A DNA stretch of 64,000 nucleotides, taken from positions 540,390 to 604,389 of the forward strand of contig NZ_QGTG01000001.1 of the NCBI RefSeq assembly GCF_003182155.1. The letters run 5' to 3'. Both the position numbers and the translations under genes were made by a program. Positions 37,024 through 44,951 of the stretch are shown here, one piece after another. Source of the DNA: Chitinophaga sp. S165. Lineage in GTDB: Bacteria > Bacteroidota > Bacteroidia > Chitinophagales > Chitinophagaceae. Within the stretch, counting starts at the first letter, position 1; each line of letters starts with the position of its first letter. Under the pieces are notes generated by a model. It did no database searches, had not been told where the DNA came from, and was given only the letters and a program-made list of their open reading frames with translations.

Positions 37024-38526
37024 TTATACAACGTCCCACCAGGGTTTATCGCCTTCTTTCTTTGTGTCGTTATTTCCAGGCGTAGCAGGCGGTATATCGG
37101 ATTGCACAGCTGATGCACGTGCCTGTGCCTTGATATCATCCCTGTTCAGCAGGAGCAGCCATTTATCTTTCAGCTGTTTGCCTGCTTCAGGTTTCACCAT
37201 TGATACATAGTTAATGTAACCTTCGATACTGCTTACAATATTTCCTTTGCCCCATTGTTTACCTGCCAGTCCGGATACAGAGATCTGGTGCAGCAAGGCC
37301 CTGAACTTACGTAAAGTATCTCTGTCAAGGCTTAACTTGTCATTAACCACAATACCTGTCACTTCTCTCTTATCACCTTTCCGCATCACCTTCAACTTGT
37401 CGGGATGGATCACAAAGCCTTCTTCTTTTACCACCTGTTTCACACCCCATATCAGCTTACCGGCATCGTCTGCAGCAGTATCTTTAGCGGAGAATGTCAT
37501 ATCATCCGCGTAGCGGGTATAAGTATAATTAAACCTGCGGGCAAGTCCTTCAAAACGTCGGTCCAGGCGGAAGCAGATAATATTAGTGATAGCGGGACTG
37601 CAAGGTGCGCCCTGTGGCAGATGCCGGTCCGTATTGGCTACATAATAATCCTTTCCATCAAGCGCTACCTGGTCTACTTCCGGTTCTGTGCACAACAACG
37701 CGAGGATAGTAGCCACCTGTTCACTGTAACCCAGTTTGCAGAACATTCCTTTTACACGTTTATACCCGATGGTCGGGAAGAAATCGCGCAGGTCGATATT
37801 GATCACGATATCCTGCGCCACATGATGAACTGCGTTCGTTACGATAGATCTTCCAGGTACAAATCCATGTGCTGCATCACTGTTTGGCACCTTATACAGG
37901 ATGTTTTCAAGGATCCAGTACTGAGCGGCTTTCAGTTGTGGCATCGGTGCTGAGATCAGGCGTTTACCACCGGACTTCTTAGGTATGTAGAATCGCTTGT
38001 AGTGCGTAACATGCCCAACTTTCCTGTTAAAGGAGAGGAAGCGCAGTTTACCGAGGCTGATGCCCATTGCCGCTGCCAGTGCTACGCCGTCATGCAAGAC
38101 AGGCAAGCCTGCTGTCGTGAGGCGTTCTGTATCGGAAACAGTTTTATTAAGTCCCTGGGATACATCTTCTCCCAGGTAAACGATCTGATGTTCTTTTTGC
38201 TGTGCCCAGAGTGCGGCTTTCTCCTTACGCTTTTCTTCATTGCGCAGTTTTGTTTCCGCTCTTTTGGCTTTAGCTGCGGCCATACGTTGTTTACGCATTT
38301 CCATCAGCATCCTTTCCCTGTTCTGGTAACGGCGTTTCTCATCCAGCAACTGGTTGAGCTCTCTGCGTAATTCGCTTTCCTTACGGATCAATACCTCCGA
38401 AGGCGAAGGCATAAGCGTATTGGGTTTCCAGAAACCCAGGCGGGTCATTTCTGCCAGGATGACTTCATCTTTGGTAGATGCTCTGATACGGTCATATAGT
38501 TGCTGACGCGTCAATCCTTCTGCCAT
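37024..38526 (-). CDS. Retron reverse transcriptase with long N-terminal extension
   Basis: A 500-residue reverse transcriptase that should copy the msd part of the adjacent non-coding RNA into branched single-stranded DNA. Retron-specific marks are NAVHH at 231-235 (NAxxH) and VTG at 389-391. General RT motifs are INIDLRDFFP (Asp245), LPQGAPCSP (303-311) and the catalytic YADD at 339-342. Residues ~45-115 are highly charged (KRRYQNRERMLMEMRKQRMA) and probably coiled-coil, making the protein ~150-200 residues longer than the usual retron RT. It is the last gene of a minus-strand cluster with the SWIM and WGR-HEAT genes and the ncRNA. Confidence 0.93.
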   Translation of the reverse strand: MAEGLTRQQLYDRIRASTKDEVILAEMTRLGFWKPNTLMPSPSEVLIRKESELRRELNQLLDEKRRYQNRERMLMEMRKQRMAAAKAKRAETKLRNEEKRKEKAALWAQQKEHQIVYLGEDVSQGLNKTVSDTERLTTAGLPVLHDGVALAAAMGISLGKLRFLSFNRKVGHVTHYKRFYIPKKSGGKRLISAPMPQLKAAQYWILENILYKVPNSDAAHGFVPGRSIVTNAVHHVAQDIVINIDLRDFFPTIGYKRVKGMFCKLGYSEQVATILALLCTEPEVDQVALDGKDYYVANTDRHLPQGAPCSPAITNIICFRLDRRFEGLARRFNYTYTRYADDMTFSAKDTAADDAGKLIWGVKQVVKEEGFVIHPDKLKVMRKGDKREVTGIVVNDKLSLDRDTLRKFRALLHQISVSGLAGKQWGKGNIVSSIEGYINYVSMVKPEAGKQLKDKWLLLLNRDDIKAQARASAVQSDIPPATPGNNDTKKEGDKPWWDVV

Positions 38527-38625
38527 AATCTTTCAGACGGTTTATTGCTGATAAAAGATAATACGTTGTTGATGCTAATGATGGGAAGAGAAGAAAGGGG
38601 AGAAGGGTTCAACAGGAAAAACAAT

Positions 38626-38857
38626 GTAAAGAGGAAACGGCCTTCGTGCAAGCCATTGACTAAATCAATCAACTCCAGGGAGGGGGCTACCTACCGGATA
38701 TTTGAAGCCCCCGGGGCTCGTACCGTAAATGTCCGGTAGGTAGCCCCCTCCCAAAGTAAAGATTGCATTTAGTGAAGCATGAAAATGTCATGTTACCTGA
38801 GTGACGAAACATCACTCTTCCTGAAACCAGGCGCAAGTGCAATCATTTCCTCTTTAC
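38626..38857 (-). ncRNA. Retron non-coding RNA (msr-msd)
   Basis: A 232-nt candidate on the minus strand. The ends are a perfect 12-nt inverted repeat: a1 at 38857-38846 (GTAAAGAGGAAA) and a2 at 38637-38626. After a1 comes a 7-bp stem GATTGCA (38844-38838) with TGCAATC (38767-38761), enclosing three hairpins: CCTG/CAGG (38831-38820), GAGTGA/TCACTC (38817-38799) and CATGA/TCATG (38792-38778). Next is the msd stem, 38752-38727 with 38703-38678, with 25 of 26 pairs formed. Its loop contains an extra GC-rich hairpin. It starts 112 bp after the SWIM stop and ends 100 bp before the RT start, the usual position for retron ncRNA. Confidence 0.85.
38678..38752. repeat. msd hairpin of the retron
   Basis: GGGAGGGGGCTACCTACCGG (38678-38697, continuing to 38703) and its complement (38727-38752) form a 26-bp stem with one G-T mismatch. 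The loop, 38704-38726, contains AGCCCCCGGGGCT. Confidence 0.9.
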
Positions 38858-38968
38858 AAAGATCTTTTTTTCTGATGCGAAAGATAGAGAGATTTATTTA
38901 AAGTGCAAATACATATTGCATTTTTTTCTTTCATTTCTTTCTACCTGCTCACTTTTCTTTTATTCCGC

Positions 38969-40627
38969 TTATGCGTTATTGTTATTTTTATTTTGTTCGT
39001 ACGTCATACGCAGTGCCAGCATATGTTCACAAGGCCCTTTATACAACTTGTTAGTGATATAATCATAACAATCGCAATGGCCTGTGCTCATTCTCTCGTC
39101 GCCGTCTATCACAATAACAGGATGGTATGAACGACGATCTGCCGTTATCTGTCCTTCCACCTGTAAACCAACTGACGGCACCTGTTGTGCAGAAAACCTG
39201 ATCTTACCTGCTGTGACCAATCGTGTTGCTGATTCTTCTTTCGGATTGGAGAACCTTAACTGGTCAAGCGGCAATGGGTCCTGACTGAGCTCACGTAAGC
39301 GATAGTAACCTGTATGCAGGTCATAGATCACTTTTCCGGCTTGTGTATAGATACCCAGTGTCGCGAGTACTTCAGGAACAGATACGCCTGTTCTCGCGGA
39401 GATCTCTTCCGGTTTGCCGAACCACATCTGCTGCAGCTCACTGAACACACGGAGTTTGGTAGCGTCTTCCACACTTGCTCTTGGCGCCATGAGGTCAAAC
39501 TGTCCGGCACGTGACCAGTCGTTCGCTGTCCATCCGGAGAGACCTAATGTGAATTGCATGTCTCCCAGATCAGCCACATAGAAAGATGGTAATCCGCTGC
39601 CTGTCAGGTGTACGGTGAACTTCTTTGCTACCGGTATCAGTCGCTCCAGGATGAGCATGCGCCTGCGGCCCCATATGCGGATCTCCCTGCGTTGCGGACC
39701 TGTATAGATAGAACGTGCACATTCGATCTCCTTGTTCCACGGCTCGAAGATGGCCTTCACCGGTTTACCGGGGTCCAGTACGAAACGGATAGAACGCGGT
39801 CCTTTCTTTTCCTTGAACCTGCGCAGCCAGCTACAGAAGTTGTATACGTCCATAGGATGCAGGTCAAAGCTGGCGGCTGGTAATGTCATTGCAGAACTAA
39901 CCTGCAGGAACCCACGCACCCAGCTGTCGGGCAGGTCTATCTTCACTTCACGGAACATCTCTTCCTGGGTGGTCTGCACGGAGAAACCGGCAGGATCTAC
40001 AGTGAAGGTCGTTTCCTTATAATCACGGATCTTCTGGAACTCATTATACAGGGCGGCAGAGTAGTCAATGTTGGTCGTACCACATTTAAACTCGTTCACC
40101 TCTTTGAATACGTTATAGCTGGCGCTCAGTTTACCATAAGCGGATTCGTCCTGGCTGAAACATTCAAAGAAGATCTCGTCCGGATGTACGCTGATAACAG
40201 GGTCCAGTACGAACCAGGCATCTCTGTCCTTTTGATACAGATAATCGAAATAGGCTTTGCGCGCTTTGTAATATGGCGCCATCGTTCTTTCTTTCTCGTG
40301 GTATATGCTGCTTAATTCCTCGTTCAGGAAACTGATACGGCTGTTGGCAGCTTCTGCATCATATTGTCCCATGTATTGGGCCAGCCAGATCGATTCCTGC
40401 TGAGCAGCCCATTCTTTATAGGCAGTTTTGTCTTTGGGTTTGAAACGCAGGTCAGAAACTACCACGTCATGCAATGCAGAGATAGCCTCACGGAACGCGA
40501 TCTTCTTATGCAGCTTACCGGCAAAGTATGTCGGGTCTCTACGGGTATCGGGCGCAAAAGATATTCCCGCTGATGTCGCATTGCTGTATACCTCACTTTG
40601 TCCGCTGTATCTGTAGTTAAATAACAT
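38969..40627 (-). CDS. Retron-associated winged-helix/SWIM zinc-finger protein
   Basis: A 552-residue soluble protein. The C terminus carries a SWIM zinc finger, Cys518-x-Cys520-x12-Cys533-x-His535 (GHCDCYDY then PCEHMLALR). Residues ~425-480 (FSELQQMWFGKPEEISARTGVSVPEVL, then GKVIYDL) look like a winged helix. The N-terminal part, ~1-420, is not recognised. SWIM domains bind nucleic acid or mediate protein contacts. The gene starts 10 bp after the WGR-HEAT stop and is followed by the retron ncRNA and RT. RT + ARM/HEAT + WH-SWIM is the gene set I recall for retron type XIII, so this is probably an effector or accessory component. The mechanism is unknown. Confidence 0.8.
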   Translation of the reverse strand: MLFNYRYSGQSEVYSNATSAGISFAPDTRRDPTYFAGKLHKKIAFREAISALHDVVVSDLRFKPKDKTAYKEWAAQQESIWLAQYMGQYDAEAANSRISFLNEELSSIYHEKERTMAPYYKARKAYFDYLYQKDRDAWFVLDPVISVHPDEIFFECFSQDESAYGKLSASYNVFKEVNEFKCGTTNIDYSAALYNEFQKIRDYKETTFTVDPAGFSVQTTQEEMFREVKIDLPDSWVRGFLQVSSAMTLPAASFDLHPMDVYNFCSWLRRFKEKKGPRSIRFVLDPGKPVKAIFEPWNKEIECARSIYTGPQRREIRIWGRRRMLILERLIPVAKKFTVHLTGSGLPSFYVADLGDMQFTLGLSGWTANDWSRAGQFDLMAPRASVEDATKLRVFSELQQMWFGKPEEISARTGVSVPEVLATLGIYTQAGKVIYDLHTGYYRLRELSQDPLPLDQLRFSNPKEESATRLVTAGKIRFSAQQVPSVGLQVEGQITADRRSYHPVIVIDGDERMSTGHCDCYDYITNKLYKGPCEHMLALRMTYEQNKNNNNA

Positions 40628-40637
40628 CTTCCAGGGT

Positions 40638-43600
40638 TTAAGATTGTTTCATGGGAAATTCAGTGAATCTTACCGGCAATGCCAGGTCAGCATACAACTG
40701 ATGGATGTTACGCATGATGGCAATACAGCGGGCTTTATCGCCGATGGCTACCGTTGCGGATATATCTGTAATAATGTCGCCAATATATGCAGCTGCTTCT
40801 CTCGATTTCAGTGCTTCCTTTTCCAGGAAGTTGAAGATCCTTTCCTTTGCCACACGTGCCTTGTTCACTCTTGACAGCACTGACCTGAAGTAGTGTTCAA
40901 GCTCCTTCAGATAGGACAGATTATCTGCTGCATAATTCTCCAGGTAATTGGTGGCGAACAATTGCATTGTGACTGTAGGATGCTGGCTGAGTTTCATCAG
41001 GTAAACCGTGCCATCCTGCTCCTGGAAGAAGCGGGTGAGCAGTTCCCGGCCAAAGGCCTGTACGTGTGGGTTCACGCTGTCAGCAACAGCTACGAGCGAC
41101 TCAGGCGACCAGTCTGCAGCTTCAAACTGACTACGGAAGTAGTTCGCTGCAAACTCGCGGGTATCATCCCAGGTCGCATCCAGCAGGGCTACGGCTGCAT
41201 CTCTTTCATAACGGATGCGGGTAACATGCTGTTCGAAGAAACGCCAGCACCATTCCCTCACTGCCTGCAATTCATGATTGCCTGCTGCAATGACCTGCTT
41301 GATGGTCAGGTTATCCGCCGGGATATATTTTTCCAACACCACTATACCGAATGCCTGGGCCGGACGGTAATTTGAATATAATAAGCGCAGTGCGGTCGCC
41401 TGATCAATATCCTGCAGGTGACTAACCAGTTCATTACTGAGCATTTCAGCCAGGTCTGCATGCAGTCCTTCGGAAGTTTCCTTACGCATCAGCAATGGCA
41501 CCAGTTCATTCACCAGCCATACCGCGAGGTCCGCAAATTGTGTGGTGAGCCTTTTCAGTAATGGCCGTACTGCATTCCTCACATCAGTATGAGGCGCGGT
41601 ACAACAGTATAACAGCAATCCGTGACGTTTAACCAGCTCCGTTTCACTGATGGCGGAGATAACGTCAATACCGGCCGCTCTTACCGGCTGGTAGCTGTGA
41701 TCCAGTAAACTGTGCAACAGGCTGTCGGTAATATGATCGAGCGTGAACTGTCTTTTCTTGAGGATCAGCAGGCGGGCTGCGAATGCCTGTGCCGCTGGCA
41801 ACTTGCTCTGCAGCAGATCTTCCATGATCTTGAAATCAAGGTGTACCAGCGCATGACCGAAGTATTGTTCGAGGATGCGGCAGCTATCTGTAAGATCATC
41901 ATTGGTCTTGTCATCAGCTTCAGTGACAGACAGGAGATAGGAGATGACCTTAACCGCCAGCAGTTTCACTTTATCTTCTGTGAGTTTAGCCTGTCCCAGC
42001 TGCGCTTTTGCAAAAGCGCGTACGTCTTCATGCGGACAGAGGATCAATTCACGGACAAAATCAATATCTGCGAAACAAAGATCAGGTCTTGCTGCTATCC
42101 ATTCCAGCCCCTGCTCACGTGCTTCGGCGGACGTGCTGCATAACAGTGCAAGTATTATCGGCAGAGATGGATTATTGACATCAAACTTCTCCCTGGCAAG
42201 CTGCAAACCATATTCCTGCGGCAGGCGGAATGGATTGCCCAACAGTGCGCGTATCACATGACTGTCCATCTTTTCCTTCAGCGCATTGTAGTCAGGATGT
42301 TGCAGTAACTGATGTAAGGCAAAGTCATGGACCTCATCCAGTTTTCCTTTTACAAGCAGCTGAATGAATGCCTGTGGCAACTGACGCCATAAATGAAGGA
42401 ATGGTACATCACTTGTCTCGGCCTTAGTCACCTGTTCCGCTGAAATAGTAGGCTGTACATCTGCATGTTTACGGCCGCTCCTGAAGAGGGATGCAACTTT
42501 CTTCAGCAGACTTTCCCCTTTATTTTGTTCCTTATTTGCTTTGTTTGCTTGTGTTTGATCATTGGCAGGAATGAACCATAACGTACCATCAAATGCTACT
42601 TCTTTGCTATTACCCTGCAGGATATAATGCAGCAACACCGCTCTTGCATTGGCTGGATAGTTCTTGGTAGCAGGACTGTAAATACTATTGTAAGGACCAC
42701 CGCCCCAGCCGTAAAGCTGATACACAGGGCCTGTCTGTTTATCCGCGTCGTATTGCAACAACATGGCCGTTGCAAACCTTACATACTGGATATCATCCTG
42801 TTGGCCCATCCGCTTCAATCTTCTCAGCACACGGCGGCGCAGATAGAGACGGGTATGTTTTGAATAAGCTCTTTTTTTACTTGGAAGAGAATAATCCTGC
42901 GCAGCTTCCTGTTCTCTTTCAAAACGTTCTGTCAGCATAGCTACCAGCTCGTGATCGTCCCTCAATTCCGCCTGTTTGAACAGGTGACGGATATGCTGGA
43001 AGAAGTTGTTTTTCAATGGCAGTGTAGCGAGAAATCGCAATAATACTTCTCTTACGACAGGATTTGTGATACCTACTATATAAAGCTCTTCCAGCACCGG
43101 ATACGCCGGTTGTACGAGGAGCTTTATTCTTTCATTCAGTAAACGGCTCAATTGCAGTTTATCGCCCGACCGTACCGCTTCCTGGAATTCCGGTGGCAAT
43201 CCTTTTTCAAATTGCTCTATATAAGTCTTGCGACCATCTTCAGACAGCAGCAACAGTAGTGCGTGTACCGCTATCTGACGCTGATAGTAAGGGTAGGTCG
43301 TATTTTCCGCATATGCTTTCAGCGTAGGAATATCTGCCTCACTACCGCAACGCCCCAACGCCCACAGCGACGAATAACGCTGCATGGTATCTTCGCGCTC
43401 AATTAGTTTGGTAATATAAGGCGCTGCTTCTTTGATACGCAATTCACCTGCCTTCCAGATAACACGGGAAGTCTTCCATTCTGTTTTGAACTTCGAATGC
43501 CGCTTCAGGGCATATTCAAGGCGTTTGAGAATAGCAATATGAGCAGGGTTGCCCACCTGTGAAGTATCAGGAGGAACAAATTCCGCTACCGGACCAGCAT

Positions 43601-43841
43601 CCTGTTCGGCGGCGTACCCTTTGGAGCGTTTTTCCTTTTCAAGTGCGTCATAGATAGCGGTTGCTGACGGGAGGTCCACCGGGGACACCGTTTTGCTACC
43701 TTCTTTCAATGCACTTCCCCGCTTACCGTAGCGGAAGTTTACTATGTATTGTCCGGGGCCAACTTCACATAAATCAATCTCATAGGTCTTGTCAGAGTTC
43801 CCCTCCCTGAAAAAAAGCTTCGTTTGCTTTATAAATCGCAT
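40638..43841 (-). CDS. Retron-associated WGR-domain / HEAT-repeat protein
   Basis: A 1067-residue soluble protein. Residues 1-85 form a WGR-like domain (RFIKQTKLFFREGNSDKTYE then YIVNFRYGKRGSA, the WGR signature varied to YGKRG). After a linker, tandem helical repeats of the HEAT/ARM type fill most of the rest: AAPYITKLIEREDTMQRYSS, ALLLLLSEDGRKTY, ILCPHEDVRAFAKAQL and TAPHTDVRNAVRPLLKRL are examples. A disordered Lys/Gln-rich stretch lies near 455-480. WGR domains elsewhere accompany nucleic-acid-related enzymes. It is the first gene of the retron operon, separated from the SWIM gene by 10 bp. The ATG at 43841 is supported by the WGR domain starting right there. Confidence 0.8.
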   Translation of the reverse strand: MRFIKQTKLFFREGNSDKTYEIDLCEVGPGQYIVNFRYGKRGSALKEGSKTVSPVDLPSATAIYDALEKEKRSKGYAAEQDAGPVAEFVPPDTSQVGNPAHIAILKRLEYALKRHSKFKTEWKTSRVIWKAGELRIKEAAPYITKLIEREDTMQRYSSLWALGRCGSEADIPTLKAYAENTTYPYYQRQIAVHALLLLLSEDGRKTYIEQFEKGLPPEFQEAVRSGDKLQLSRLLNERIKLLVQPAYPVLEELYIVGITNPVVREVLLRFLATLPLKNNFFQHIRHLFKQAELRDDHELVAMLTERFEREQEAAQDYSLPSKKRAYSKHTRLYLRRRVLRRLKRMGQQDDIQYVRFATAMLLQYDADKQTGPVYQLYGWGGGPYNSIYSPATKNYPANARAVLLHYILQGNSKEVAFDGTLWFIPANDQTQANKANKEQNKGESLLKKVASLFRSGRKHADVQPTISAEQVTKAETSDVPFLHLWRQLPQAFIQLLVKGKLDEVHDFALHQLLQHPDYNALKEKMDSHVIRALLGNPFRLPQEYGLQLAREKFDVNNPSLPIILALLCSTSAEAREQGLEWIAARPDLCFADIDFVRELILCPHEDVRAFAKAQLGQAKLTEDKVKLLAVKVISYLLSVTEADDKTNDDLTDSCRILEQYFGHALVHLDFKIMEDLLQSKLPAAQAFAARLLILKKRQFTLDHITDSLLHSLLDHSYQPVRAAGIDVISAISETELVKRHGLLLYCCTAPHTDVRNAVRPLLKRLTTQFADLAVWLVNELVPLLMRKETSEGLHADLAEMLSNELVSHLQDIDQATALRLLYSNYRPAQAFGIVVLEKYIPADNLTIKQVIAAGNHELQAVREWCWRFFEQHVTRIRYERDAAVALLDATWDDTREFAANYFRSQFEAADWSPESLVAVADSVNPHVQAFGRELLTRFFQEQDGTVYLMKLSQHPTVTMQLFATNYLENYAADNLSYLKELEHYFRSVLSRVNKARVAKERIFNFLEKEALKSREAAAYIGDIITDISATVAIGDKARCIAIMRNIHQLYADLALPVRFTEFPMKQS

Positions 43842-44381
43842 GAGCTAACAACATTAAAGACGGGACCCAAAATAATATTATTTTTAATATATATAGTAGA
43901 TTTTTTTTATCAGGGTCATCCTGAAAAGGTAAAGCGATTGTTCACTTATATGCAAAAACATGAGGGGGTAGTTTTCAAAAGGAAAGATGAAATAGCGCGC
44001 CTGGCATTGAGTGATAAGAGCACTATCCGGGAGTAGCTTTTTTACCGGTTAATGTTCGCTTATGTATCGCTTAGATACCGCTCATCCTACGTTAATCTTA
44101 CGTTCATGAACGTAGGATTAACGTAGGATGAGCGGTATCTAAGCGATACATAAGCGATATCAAAGCGAACATCAACTGAAGATAAACACTTTATATGCCT
44201 TTATCCGGAAATTATTACATTCTATTGAAAAACAGCTTGTTATGTACGAAAAAATCCGTATTTCCCGCATCTCTTTTCTAATTAACTTTGTGATGTGATC
44301 AGAAAATAAGATCATCTGAAACGAAAAATCCGCGTTGTTAACGCGTCAAAATAAAAGTGTATTTGGCTTATAGCATTGGCA
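43842..44381. other. Intergenic region upstream of the retron operon
   Basis: A 540-bp region. It contains a 102-bp palindrome (separate entry), an AT-rich stretch at 43870-43915 next to the retron operon start, and a short plus-strand frame with a helix-turn-helix-like tail (43951-44036) that may be a gene remnant. Confidence 0.5.
44056..44157. repeat. 102-bp near-perfect palindrome made of 11-nt units
   Basis: The centre is TCATGA (44104-44109). All 51 base pairs form except 44098/44115. Each arm reads as 11-mers: on the right, AACGTAGGATT, AACGTAGGATG, AGCGGTATCTA, AGCGATACATA and so on. Just outside it, the right side has one extra 11-mer (AGCGATATCAA) before the GTTCGC-like end that both sides share. 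It lies between the YhcH-family stop and the retron operon start. Confidence 0.9.
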
Positions 44382-44846
44382 TCATTCCGGAGATGCGGTG
44401 CTTATCTTAATCACTACTTTCTTTACAGGAACAGGAGCTTTTACCTTGATATTCGGCATGTGCAGATCGGTAGGGAAGAAGATGGCGAACATGCCCTGTT
44501 CCAGCTTTGAAAAGAATGTGGGCGTTTCTCCGAACAGCATGAAATCTGCTGTTTCGTCGTAGGCTTTAGAAGGCGTGTGACTTTTCAGGAAATCATGCCC
44601 GATCAGTTCTTCACCGCTCACAATATATTGTACGTCGATATACTTCTTATGTGACTCCATCTGCTCGCCTTCAGTAGATATCGTATCGTACTCATTCACA
44701 ATGGCGAAGATATCCGTACCGTCAATTTCATATTTACCCTTTTCCACTTTGGAAAAGTCCGTCTGCTGCAGATATTCAAAAGCTTTTACAAATCTGCTAC
44801 CCAGGCCGTAATAAAGCTGTGCGTTCTTTAAAGTATCGATGATCAT
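44382..44846 (-). CDS. YhcH/YjgK/YiaL family protein
   Basis: A 154-residue cupin-like protein of the YhcH/YjgK/YiaL family. Marks are KGKYEIDG near residue 37, the metal-site region ESHKKYIDVQYIVSGEE around 64-80, the FAIFFPTDLHMPNI stretch with a His near residue 129, and the terminal KKVVIKI strand. Members are linked with sugar metabolism and biofilm traits, but the enzymatic role is not settled. The length is normal. It is divergent from the kinase at 44952. No operon partner. Confidence 0.88.
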   Translation of the reverse strand: MIIDTLKNAQLYYGLGSRFVKAFEYLQQTDFSKVEKGKYEIDGTDIFAIVNEYDTISTEGEQMESHKKYIDVQYIVSGEELIGHDFLKSHTPSKAYDETADFMLFGETPTFFSKLEQGMFAIFFPTDLHMPNIKVKAPVPVKKVVIKISTASPE

Positions 44847-44936
44847 GTCAGTATTTTAAGCGCCGGAAAGATACAATCAAATGTGAACAAACGTTAACGA
44901 TTGTTAAAGAAACGGCTGCCGGAAGTACGGGATGGT

Positions 44937-44944
44937 TAAATTTG
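44937..44944 (+). promoter_or_regulatory. -7 promoter element upstream of a kinase gene
   Basis: TAAATTTG matches TAnnTTTG. A start near 44950 would make the kinase transcript almost leaderless with the ATG at 44952. No -33 TTTG is seen, so chance is possible. Confidence 0.35.
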
Positions 44945-44951
44945 CGGGAAT

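Noticed and set aside
38678-38752. GC-rich hairpin as a terminator of the SWIM gene
   Set aside because: There is no T-run after it, and it is framed by matching a1/a2 repeats and msr-like hairpins upstream of an RT, so retron msd is the better reading.
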